Positions 10,179 to 20,111 of a stretch of DNA of 64,000 bases are shown one piece after another; the stretch's first letter is position 1, and each line of letters starts with the position of its first letter. Below the pieces are notes generated by a model that was given only the letters and a program-made list of their open reading frames with translations, made no database searches and was not told where the DNA came from. This DNA comes from Symmetrospora coprosmae. Taxonomy: Eukaryota > Basidiomycota > Cystobasidiomycetes > Symmetrosporaceae. The DNA is taken from contig VUYT01000015.1 in assembly GCA_008802785.1 (NCBI GenBank), positions 310,001-374,000 of the forward strand, written 5' to 3'. The position numbers and the translations under genes were made by a program.

Positions 10179-12298
10179 ATGGCCAAAGGCGTGAATGCGG
10201 CAGACGCGCATCGCAAGCAGCTGCGAGCCAAAGAGAAGAAGAAGAACAAGCAGGAGAGAGTGAAGGCGAGGGAGCTAGGGGATGTCAAGAAGGATACTCG
10301 CTGTGGGTGCCTTTGTCCCTGCTGCTGTTCCCTTGCAGGCACCGTCTTCAAGCGTCATGGATGACCTGACCTACCCCGTGCTTTCGACTCGGACAAAGCC
10401 CTCGAGAACGAGGTGCGCGAGCTCTCTGTCAAGGGTGAGCCCGTTCCTGATATCATTTGCAGCGATACTGCGACGGGTGTCACCACACGCTGACGTGCGC
10501 TGCCTTCCACTCCGCTCAGAACGCAATGGCAACATCACGTCCACCGAGAAAGCCGACCTGGACGTCGCGCGCGCCGAGATAGCAAGGCTGAAGAAGATCA
10601 AGGAGGACTACGTCAAGGCCAATCCAGAAGCAGCGGATGCCGTGCTCCCTCCCACGCGGCCGCCCCCATTAACCCACGGCAATGGCAACCGGCACCAACA
10701 GCAGCAAATGGGCAGGATCCAGCTCGGTTTCCGAGAACGGCGCCAGGCGGAAGCACAGGGACTGCGCTTTGACAGGAACGGGCGCTTGCTCAATCCGTGG
10801 GTGCTAAGTCTCACTACGAGGGTTGTAGATTCGACAAGCCCGTTGCCGCCTGACGTGCTGACCCGCGCTGCTGTTACCCTATACAGCCAATTGAGCGCCT
10901 ACTTTGACCCAATATTCAACCCATTCGGCGTACCACCGCCAGGTCTGGCTTACAAGGCGCGGCGTAAGTATACACACTGCCCCCGTTATGCAGACAAGCT
11001 CGAGCTAACGGCAAAGGGAATCGTCCTTCCAGCTCCAACAGCCGAGGAGATCGCTGCGCGGCAAGCGCAACAAGGTGGGACCAGACGTCTTTGTGTGTTG
11101 CAGCACGTCATGGCTGAGCGACTTCCATTCTGTTGGTCTAGGCGTGGCGGACGACGACATCGCCATGCCTGATGGGCCGAGGCCAGGCGAGGAGGGGAGC
11201 GACGACGAGGACGATTCTGACGGCGGCGACAGCGATGAATCGAGCGATAGCGACGATTCGGACGGCTCCGACAGCATACCGTTACCACCTGGACCGCCTC
11301 CTCCGTCAGCACGCCTGCCGCCGCCGACGCCGCAGCCCGCCTTCGGTAACGGTACCAGCCGGGGCGGGGGGAGAGGCCGGGGATCTGGCGGGCCTCCGCA
11401 TGCCGGGCCTTCCAGGACTCCGCTTCCACCACAGGCGAACCTGCCTCCGCGACCGCCGCAGGCCGCTCTGTCGTCGGGCCCAACAGCAGCCGGAGTCGCA
11501 GTGCGCTCTAGCCCTCAACCGCCAAGCATCGTCGCAGCGTCCGTCGAGCACACGCCGGAAGAGCTCGCGCGCATGAAGGCGTCAGCTACTATTGTGGCTG
11601 CGCCGCAGGTGCGCAACCTGAAAAAGGAAGCGCTCAGTTTCGCACCGCGCGTGTCGAAGCGCAAGCGCGGAGCGGCTCCGACTGAGCAGGTCGAGAGCAA
11701 CAAGCTGCCGAGATCCGAGAATCCTGCCTCTGCTGCTGGACCATCTGGCGCACCTCTGCGCAGCTTCCCGATGAACCTCCCGCCAGGTTTCGCAATACCG
11801 CCTGGTATGGGTGTAACATCGAGCTTCGAAGCAGGTGGCGATGGGCATCAGACGCGGGTCGACGAGGACGACGAGGATGATGAGCATGGCGATGTGGCGG
11901 GCGCCTCGCTGCCCTGGCCATCAAGCTCGCATAGCGGCGCAGGCTATCCCGTCTTGGAAGGCCTCGATGAGGCAGACGATGATGAGCAAGGGGTCAGCTT
12001 ACCTCCTGGGCCAGCGGCAGCTAGCGGGAGCTACCCGGCCCTCGAAGGGTTTGATGATGACGATGATGAGGGCGATGAAGAAGCGCCCGGAGTCAGCATG
12101 CCGCCGAGCTACGCCGCTCCGGGTTCATACGCGCCCCTGGAAGGATACGATGACGAGGAAGAAGAGCAGGGCGTTGCAATGCCGACGGGTAGTGCAGCGC
12201 ATGCAGGCTATCCTCCACTGGAAGGTTTCGGCGATGATAGCGAGCCGGAGGAAGAAGAGGAAGAGGAGATTCCACTGCCCCCAGGTCCGCGGAGCTAG
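10179..12298 (+). CDS. WBP11: WBP11-like pre-mRNA splicing factor
   Basis: WBP11 proteins are nuclear splicing factors with Pro-rich segments that bind WW domains. The N-terminus MAKGVNAADAHRKQLRAKEKKKNK is shown here as MAKGVNAADAHR followed by a Lys-rich helix, the family signature. It continues as KKDTRSLENEVRELSVK, STEKADLDVARAEI and YFDPIFNPFGVPPPG. Exons: 10179-10302, 10399-10434, 10520-10796, 10887-10963 (or to 11074 if the 30-nt candidate intron 10964-10993 is kept), 10994-11074, 11142-12298. The product is 583 or 593 residues. Exon 2 is 36 nt. The last exon holds PLPPGP motifs, a Gly/Arg patch, and four acidic repeats of about 35-40 residues, each with a YPxLEG-like core and a GVxxPPG-like core. 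The protein ends IPLPPGPRS. Confidence 0.88.
11935..12290 (+). repeat. Four tandem acidic/PPG coding repeats
   Basis: Within the WBP11-like gene, four degenerate units follow one another. Their cores read GYPVLEGLDEADDDEQGVSL, SYPALEGFDDDDDE, SYAPLEGYDDEEEEQGVAM and GYPPLEGFGDDSEPEE. Each Pro/Gly segment could be a WW or SH3 ligand set in an acidic linker. Confidence 0.8.
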
Positions 12299-12559
12299 CA
12301 GAGGTATCTGTTCTACAGCCCGTCTGAGGATACCGCAGCGGCGGGAGGTCTGCCAGAGGAGCGCACGGTCCTGCTTCAGCCCGGCAGCTCGAACATTGGC
12401 TTGCACTTGTACTACTAGCGATGTAGGTATCGAACAACTGGTATCATCTCTGCAACCTGCGTCCTGGTGCCTCGGTTGTCGCTGCGAGCGCGCATCTTAT
12501 TGCTTCTTCTGGTGCTCGAAGATCTCCTGCGAGGTCGCATAGGGAGACGATACAGCAGT

Positions 12560-13124
12560 TCAGCACATGCGGATCTCTTCTGTCGCCATTGGCCTGCAAC
12601 GCACCTTCAAGCCCGCCTGTGCCTGCGCCGCCTCGTTCTCGAGGTACTGCAAAGGGTTATGTACCCGCGCCCCGCCCCAGCTGTCAGTCGCAGCGTCGCT
12701 CTCGTCGTGCAGAGGGCATGCGGAAAGCCGCCGCATGTAACGAGCAGCGCATGCTCACCTTCATCTTCTTGCCGAGGCTCGTAATATCGTCTGTAATCTC
12801 CTTCTCGCGTCGCTGCATGGTCGCAATCGTCTCGGACACGCTCTCGAGCACGAACCTGGAGTGAGCCAACGAGCAGCATTAGCTGCCAGCACCGAAGAGC
12901 ATGGGGAAGCCATCCGATCAAGCAGCATACATCTTGCCCACGCCGCGAAAGACGCGCTCGCCCTTCTCCTCGTCGAGGGTCGAGAGCTCGTTCCCAGTGA
13001 GCTGGATCACGCGGCGCTCCCGCTCCTTTGCCGCGACGAGGCCGCGAGCATTGCTGAGCGCCCGTGAGGAGCCGACGGCGCGCTCCTGCAGCTCCTGAAG
13101 CACCTTGCGGAGAGCGTCATCCAT
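12560..13124 (-). CDS. PFD1: Prefoldin subunit 1
   Basis: Prefoldin is the hexameric cytosolic chaperone that hands unfolded actin and tubulin to the CCT chaperonin; subunit 1 is a beta-type subunit. Three exons (13124-12931, 12855-12759, 12646-12560) give 125 residues, the usual family length. The product is two long helices around a short hairpin: the first with LRKVLQELQERAVGSS, the centre with RVFRGVGKMFVLESV (restored across intron 1), and the second with MQRREKEITDDITSLGKKMKYLENEA (written as two exons). The start at 13124 gives MDDALRKV. The upstream in-frame extension to 13274 lacks family character. The gene lies 189 bases downstream of the mitochondrial uS17 stop on the same strand. 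Confidence 0.92.
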
Positions 13125-13313
13125 TGCTGGTGGTCCGTGCTCTTTGTTACCGGAGGTTGGGAGATGGAAAAGGACAGGCTGTGTGTGTCCGGATGTGCAG
13201 CGCGGATGAACGGCAAAGGCTCGCGATATACTTGCACAACAGACAACCCCGCGCTTCCAGCTTACGCGATACATGTATACAAATGCCGTAAGCCGAGCTG
13301 GAATGTTGACTCC

Positions 13314-13966
13314 TCAGCTACTCTCTGCTCTACTTGTCGCTGCGGCGGCGTTGACGGATGGGTCGGTCCCGACTGCCCTGATTTCACTGTCTAGCACTTC
13401 CGTAGCTTGTGCAGCCTCTGCTTCAGCCTTGAGCTCTGCGAGCGTCGCGCCTGACCCTTCCTGACTGGCCGTTACGCCTTCCTTGATGCCTGCCACAACC
13501 CTCGCCGCCTGCACAATCTCGATGAGCTCATGCCGTTTCGCGGCGGACTTCGGCTGAAGACAGACACCGCAAGGTATACGTACGGGTCAGCGCCTAGCAC
13601 ATGTAGACTTTCTAGAGGTCAGGAACTAGCCCCCTAAACGCACAGGACAGTTGCGTATCCGGACCGTGTCGCCGACTTCGGCGAGATTTTCTGGGTCGTG
13701 CGTGAGCATCTGCTCAGGAAGGACCTTGCATCAGCAGAGCGCCATCGCGCCGGGACAAGGGGCAGGCGTTCCACTCACCCGCGTCCGCCGCTTCTGAATC
13801 TTGCCAACGACAGGGTGGATACGCTCCCGGCTGACAGTGACCGTGATGGTCTTGGGCATGCGCTTCGCCGCCGTGACCTGGGACATTCGCGCATCAGCAG
13901 CTGCGTGCTCGGAAGGACTCAAGTGGATTTGCGTACGATGCCCTGGAAGATTTGAGGTCCAGTCAT
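13314..13966 (-). CDS. MRPS17: Mitochondrial ribosomal protein uS17m
   Basis: A small-subunit ribosomal protein of the S17 family. Four exons are read: 13966-13937 (30 nt), 13877-13779, 13709-13644 and 13553-13314, giving 144 residues. The assembled core is MTGPQIFQGIV, KRMPKTITVTVSRERIHP, VVGKIQKRRTRMLTHDP, ENLAEVGDTVRIRNCPP and KSAAKRHELIEIV. It matches the S17 pattern of a KT-V-V strand, an HP..K loop, a DP/GD-V-I-R barrel and the final S-K/R-H-E-I-V. The ~55-residue Ala/Glu-rich C-terminal extension (about residues 90-144) is typical of fungal mitochondrial forms and absent in bacteria. No strong cleavable presequence is visible; mitochondrial location is inferred from the extension and family. 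Confidence 0.9.
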
Positions 13967-14302
13967 AGTATAGAAGCGCGAGTCGATGGGAAGTGGACGA
14001 GGAAGTTGAAGCGCGCAAGGATGTCCAGCTCGGAGCAAGGCCGGCGCCACACAAGCTGAGATATAACGAGTATCGAGATGTAGCGAGTATCGATAGAAAT
14101 CTTTTTCATTACTGCCTTTCCCCTATCTCGCATCCCAGACTACACCATACAGACCGGACTGCTAACCAGAGTGATATGGGCACAGCTACACAGATGATAG
14201 GATGCGTGGAAAGACGTTGCGGCGAGTTCGTGACGACGGGAACCTAGAGATATGTATCGACGTGCGGAGGATGAAAAAGAATGAGAAACCAGATCCGCGT
14301 GC
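13967..14302. other. Intergenic, no gene seen
   Basis: 336 bases between the start of the uS17m gene and the stop of the MFS transporter gene (both minus strand). It contains a short AT-rich patch near 14060-14110, unusual in this GC-rich window, and no coding feature. Confidence 0.5.
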
Positions 14303-16105
14303 TTACTCGCGGACGGTAGCCAGCGGAGGAACACCAGTGGAGCCCTTGAGCTCCTCGACGTAAAGCTCCTCTGCCTTGCCATTGTTGCCCTCCTCAAGAG
14401 ACTTCTCGACGTCGGTTCGGCCGTCACCGAAGAGCTTGTCCATGTACTCGAGGGGAAGACCCTTGGTCTCAGGGATGAGGAAGTAGACATATGGGAGGGA
14501 CCAGATGAAGATGGAGCCGAAGACGAAGTAGGTGAGCTGGTCGATGTTGGCCAGGGAGACGGGCATGATTCGGACGATGGCGAAAGTGACAAGCCACTGT
14601 GGAGGAGAAGCAGGTTGTGGGTTAGCTCGGCGTCACCAGCATCAACGGCGAGCTGCAAATGCAGAACACTCACCTGCCACATGAGGCAGTAGGTAAGGGA
14701 GATGACACGGAATCGGTGAGTGAAGATCTCAGAGATGAGAGTAAGGGGGACCGAGTTCCATCCGAGACAGTACTGCGAAGCGTAGAGGAAGATGGCGACA
14801 ATCGCAGTGTAGTCGCCAGCGGTTCGTCCAGAACCCTCCTCGCGGGGTCCAACGGCAGTGAGGTAGGCTCCGATGTAGAAGAGGCATCCAGCCATGACGA
14901 TGGTACCGATCATCATTGGGAGTCTGCACAGGGATGATCAGCGGAAAGTCGCGAGCTAGTGCGCAGACGTCGACATCGCGAGAGACTCACCGACGACCGA
15001 CTCGGTCAACAATGAAGAAGCCAAAGATAAGGGTGAAGACGAATTTGCAGGTTCCGTAGATACCGGTAGCGAAGAGCGAGTTCTGCGTGCCCTCAAATCC
15101 AAGCTGCTCGAAGATGATCGGGGAGTAGTAGTTGACGGCCTGGGTTCCGGAGAAGGTCTTGAAGAAAATGAGGCCCATGCCGAGAAGGAGACGCTTGCGA
15201 GCATTGGGGGTAGTCCAGTTCTGACCAGCGAGCTTGGCAAGAGAGTCGGTACCTCGGACAAGCTTCTCGGTCTCGACCTGCTCCTTGGTGATGCGGTACT
15301 CGTACTGGATGTAGTCGTGGTCGACAGGCACTGTCGGAATGGGCAACGAAAGGTAAGCCGGAGAGTGCTTGTCAAGCCGAATGAGCCGAAACTTACGCTT
15401 GCGGAGCCGGGACAGAGCCTTGAGACCCTCATCGTCACGCTCTCGGCTGATCAGCCAACGAGGGCTCTCAGGGCAGAACCAGACGCCGAGCATGAGGAAG
15501 GCAGCGGGGAAGAACTGCACAAATGTGGGCAGCTGCCACTGGAAGCGGTTGGACTCGAGGGTCGACTCGATGCCGAAGTTGATCCAGAAGCCAGCGAGCG
15601 TTCCGACTTGGATGAAGATGTCGAAGAAACCGACGAGACGTCCTCGAATCGAGGCAGGCGCGGTCTCGGCGAGGTAGACGGGGATGACGAGAGAGAGGAA
15701 ACCGACCGCAAAGCCGCCTAGGAAGCGCCCGAACTGGAAGACTGGGATGCTCCCAGCAGCAAAGGTCTGGGCGAAGGCGGAGGCCTGGAAGAGGACCGTA
15801 GCGAAGATGATGGTCCACTTGCGTCCGTACTTCTCATTCATGGGCAGCTGCATCCCTGCTCCAAAGAATGACCCCGCCTGGAAGAGGGAGACGAGGTTTG
15901 CTCGAGTGTTGGCTCGAACGGTGCTCGTCATGACGTTGAGACCGAACTCCCGCTGGAACGAAGGCAGCGCCAGCGTTCCTCCAAAGAAACCAGTATCGTA
16001 TCCATAGGCTGCTGCACCCATGTTCATGATGAATGCGACGGCGTAGATGTACCAGTTGTGGACCTCCTTGGGCTCTGGGATGGCCTCCGCCTTGTACTCG
16101 GCCAT
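14303..16105 (-). CDS. MFS transporter of the sugar porter family (sugar or quinate type)
   Basis: A 12-segment plasma-membrane proton symporter or facilitator. Four exons (16105-15397, 15330-14991, 14923-14674, 14596-14303) give 530 residues. Family signatures are all present: GYDTGFFGGTLALPSFQ in helix 1, NEKYGRKW in loop 2-3, QFGRFLGGFAVGF, PVYLAETAPASIRGRLVG, the PESPRWL motif of the central loop, VDRVGRR in loop 8-9, and PETKGLPLEYMDKLF after helix 12. The FFGGTLALPSF element resembles quinate permeases (qa-y/qutD) as much as hexose carriers, so the substrate is not assigned. The frame stays open upstream to 16348; the start at 16105 (MAEYKAEAIPEP) is preferred because the upstream peptide has no family character. 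Genes for quinate catabolism are not nearby. Confidence 0.93.
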
Positions 16106-18505
16106 GGTGTTCTTGTGGGCATCTCCGACGGATGACTTCCATGTCGGAGTGCGCTTTGTACGAGCGCCATCATTGTAGATGGGAGCCTGCGAGCTCTTCT
16201 CGTAAATGCTGCAGGGAGGAGGTGGGTTGTCAATCAGCCAGCCTGCCTGGGTAAACTCGCCACCCCCTATCCCGAGGTTCGCTGCTGCTGGTTCTCCGGC
16301 CCGATGATCGGAGCGAACGGCAAGCGAAGTGCCGCTGCGAACAGTCACTCCGCTGCAGCATGGCCCATGCTCCCGGATCGTCCCATCTCATAAGGCCCTT
16401 GCAGGCAGTGGTCCAGGCAGGGCAGCAGCAGGCCTGTATGAGGACGAATGCTTGACTCACGAGCTCTCCTGTCGCTGCATGGCTGCTGCTGGTACTACCA
16501 GGTGTCTTGAGGGGGTGGCTGCTGCAGGACTCCTGCTTGAACGTGCAGAGGCGTGCGCTGGGAAACTACTGATGTGTAACCAGTCACGACCGAAAGCGAG
16601 AAGGCTAAGGACTGGAGGAGGCTGTGGTCCCTTGAGAAGTCACGAGCACAAGAAAGGCTGGGTGTCGAGTGGGGGAAGCAGAAGAGAGAGGAGAGAGGTC
16701 GGGGAAGAGCGACTAGTTATACGCTCGAGTAGCGAACGGGTCTGGGGGAGGAGGGGAAACTCAGAGGGCAGAAGGGGACTGCGCCACCGCTTTCCCATCC
16801 ATCTCTCTCGCTTTTTCCCAGCGGTTTTGCAGGTGCCTCGACCGGGAGCCCCAGCCAGCCGGACGCGGAGTTTCCCCGCGCTGGCACCCCGGACCTTTCG
16901 GCCCTCCTCTGACACGCGCCTCGAATCCCGACCGTGGGAAGGTGACACACCGCCTGAGCAGTAGTGACCGACTCTTTGCAGGAGAAGACACAGCCTTCGG
17001 TCTGCAGGATGGCCTTGTTTGCCGAGAGCTTTCAAGCACGTCTTGCAAAGATGGTCAAGACTTGCTTGATTTACTTGGACTGGGCTCACCCAGACTTGAC
17101 CGCCGCATAAGGAAGTGTTCAGCAGCTGCTTGATCCCACGCCTTTGCCTCAAGCTTGCCTGGGTGGGACTCCTCAAGGACGCTCGGCAATCAAGCACTTC
17201 GAAATCACCGAAGATTGATTCGCGAATTCGCATCGTCCCGTCTGGCCTTCCTGGGATCTGCCTCTTCATCAGCTTCGGCACCGCCTCTCGCGATGGCACG
17301 GAACACGCAGAAAATGGGAGCTCGTCTCATCCAGATATTGACCTCAGGGAGCCCCGTTGGGAGGCGATGTGGAGCTCCGATGCTGGGGCGCCTGTGCTCC
17401 CACGTCGCTAACCTTCTCTCCGGCCGGACGCCTGCTGACTTCGCTCGCCGCTCGCGGGGTTGAGGTTTCCCAGTGCATGGACCCAGAATTCGAACAGTTC
17501 CGCAACTCGCTCCATCGCGTCACATCCTCCGCGTCTCCGCCCTGTCTTTCCCACCTTGCCCTAATCATCCCAGGCTCCAAGCGACCAGCGTCCTCAACGT
17601 CCCATCGCTGATGGGCTTCCCAGACTCCTGCTTGCTTGAGAATCCTCGATGCTCCGGCTGCCGGAAGTCGCACCGCCTGCCTTCGTATGATACCCCCGCG
17701 CAAGCATGCACAGCGGCCGTTCAGCTTGCAATGGCCAGCCATCCCCGCCCGGACTGACCCCGATGCGCGCTGGGGCTCAGGGCCAGAGGAAGGGCTGCGG
17801 CCTTGGCTAAAAGGCTCTGTCGTCGTTCGGAGCTGCGCGCTTAGGCCGTTCTCAAGACGCGGGGACTGCATCGAGAAGTCTCGATGTCTGGTCTACCGGA
17901 ACCAGCAGCGTGACGGTGGGCTCACCTCTGGAGAGAGAACATCAAGGATCTTCGCCTGCCAGATCAGCCGAAGAGGCACCGATTCTGGAAGGGTTGCAGT
18001 CGGCACTGGGTGACCGGGTGGAGGGAGGGGCGGATCCAGCAGGCGGAGTCCGTTGTCAACTATCGAGCAGCGAACGTAGACATTGCAGGCAGGCAGTAAG
18101 TCATTGCATCAGACTATGACCGAGTCAGCCGTACTCCTGGCCATACGCCTGCATTAGCTGGATCATCTGGGAGGACCAGGGGGTCGGGGGCAGAGTTCCA
18201 GGGGAGTCACCTCGAGTGGAGCGGACGTCAAACGTTAATCAGAGGCACAAGATCAGACAACGAGACAGAGAGCGTAAGGATGTCATCCCGTGTCACGCCA
18301 TCTCCCGCTCTTGCTGCGCCGCACCGGACTCACTCGCTTCGGGTGGCAGTCAGCCTTCTGCCGCAGTGCGCCCGCGATCCAGACTCGTTGCATTAGACAC
18401 AGCTACGGATGCTACAGCACGCAGAGCACAACTCCTCATACTGCTTACTGACCTTCCTGTCTTTCCCCGTTATTTACCTCTCCTGTCTTGTCTGCAGCCA
18501 GCCCT
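16106..18505. other. 2.4-kb region without recognisable genes
   Basis: By far the longest gene-free span of the window, between the transporter start and the FYV10 stop. ORFs of 60-219 codons occur on both strands but none shows a domain, a plausible splice chain or codon periodicity I could defend. The part next to 16105 must hold the transporter promoter. A long untranslated leader, a non-coding transcript or a fast-evolving gene remain possible. No repeats or transposon ends were noticed. Confidence 0.5.
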
Positions 18506-19921
18506 TCAGGTGATATAGACCTTCTTGAGCTCCCTCCACTCGTACACCTCGAGCGTCTTTGGACACTGGATCCTTCCACCACCTCGATTGGCCAGAATGA
18601 GGCAGGCATCCGCCGAGTACACCATGCCGTTGGGAAGAGCATATGCCGCATCCTCGCCTGCCAGGACTCTCCCCGTGAGGCGGCAGACAATGATGGAGTT
18701 GGCGTGGTGGCCGGCGGGGACCTCTGGCGCCCTCGCGAGAGCGCCGAGCAGGGCTGAATCGCACGTCGGGCAATCCGGGTTGCGCGAGGTGGGGTCGTGC
18801 GCAAGACAGGCAGGTAGCTTGAGCGCGGCTAGCCCCGCCCACATGCTGAGATTGAGAACTGGCAGCGGGGCGAGCTGGTACAGTGCAAGGAAGGCGCGGC
18901 GAAAGGTGGCGGCGAGTGCGAGCCAGCGTGCCGGGTCGTACAGCAGCTTATACGGCGGGCACGTCGTTTCGGGCCCGAATGCCAGGAGCGCCATCGCTTG
19001 CCGCACCCGCTGACCCGCCTTGCTGGTCGAGGGCATCGAAGGGGAGATGAGGTGCTTCTTGCAGTGCTGTATCGCTAGCGTCTGCTGCCGCCGCCGTGCC
19101 AATTCGATAACTTCTTGGAAGCGCAGATCCGATTCAAGGGTTGACTGCGGAGAGTGATCCTCGAAGTCAGCCCGCACTCCGTCATCATCGTTACTCGTAT
19201 GCTATCGCTCACCTTGGCCTTCTTGAGCGCCGACGTGTTGTCCTTGCACCATTGCAATGCCTGTACTGCGGATCCGTTCCTCAAGGCACTCTCGATTCGC
19301 TGCATCTCTCCAAATAGATTCAGCTCGACGTCGACCAGGCCGCCGAGTCCCTCATCGCGCGCGACGAGGCTGGCGCTCTGAGCGTATCCGCGGCGAAGGA
19401 GAGTATCTACGAGCTGCCTCTGCAGGCGCAGATGAGCCCATGAGTTGTACGAGCGGGTCCCGAGGGAAGTGAGCGTGTCGAGCTGCTCGAGGTGGGTGAT
19501 CCGTGCGCGTGACGCCGAGACGAGAGACTTATGTGAGTTCTGGCCTTCTTCGAGCTGCATGGTGAGTCGCCGTCGAGATAGTGAGTGTCAGCCCTGCCTG
19601 AAAGGGCGCTCGTCGGGATTCATGGGATGCCCGGACACCTCTCCTCACCTTGCGCTTCACGCCGTTCAGCTTGGTCAAGGCGGCCTCGATGGCCCGGAGC
19701 TTGTCCTCCTTCTTTGCTGCGGACGATGCGCGACCAGTGACCTTCTTGAGGGACGCCTCCACGCTGGCAATGTCCTTCTCTGTCGCCTTTGCCGTTGTTC
19801 GATAGACCTTGCGCATGCACTCTACGGGGACGCGGAGGATGGACTGCTCGAGGAGGAGCATCGATTCCGGCGACAGCTTGACGGCGCCTGGAGCGTTCGC
19901 ATTGTCAAAGGAGGATGCCAT
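18506..19921 (-). CDS. FYV10: GID/CTLH E3 ligase RING subunit (FYV10/Gid9/MAEA homologue)
   Basis: Part of the CTLH/GID ubiquitin ligase, which in yeast degrades gluconeogenic enzymes when glucose returns. Three exons (19921-19649, 19554-19213, 19144-18506) give 417 residues. The N-terminal third is helical (SILRVPVECMRKVYR). Next come LisH/CTLH segments: RQLVDTLLRRGYAQSASLVA, then LRNGSAVQALQWCKDN. The CRA part contains EVIELARRRQQTLAIQHCKK and RQAMALLAFG. The C-terminus is the divergent RING of this subunit: NPDCPTCDSALLGALA, then HHANSIIVCRLTG and ALPNGMVYSADACL, ending with CPKT. The HxNSxxVCRxTG and LPNGxVYS blocks identify Gid9/MAEA rather than its partner Gid2/RMND5. The gene is divergent from polymerase kappa; the starts are about 190 bases apart. 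Confidence 0.92.
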
Positions 19922-20111
19922 GGCGAAGTTCGATGAGGGCTTTAGAGTGCTATGGCTCGCTGGCTGTGGTGAAGGTCAGAGGCGAAGGGAGGGCGAGGTG
20001 TGCACGGAGTGGCGTCAGCAGCAGCCTGCACACGTGAATGCCCTCGTCGGGCCAGCTTCAGCTTTGACTGACTGTGGATGCAACAAAGCTGGATGGACGC
20101 CTGACTGGACG

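Noticed and set aside
16640-17299. 219-codon minus-strand ORF in the gene-free region
   Set aside because: No domain, no hydrophobic core, high Arg/Ser/Pro content expected from random GC-rich sequence, no splice partners.
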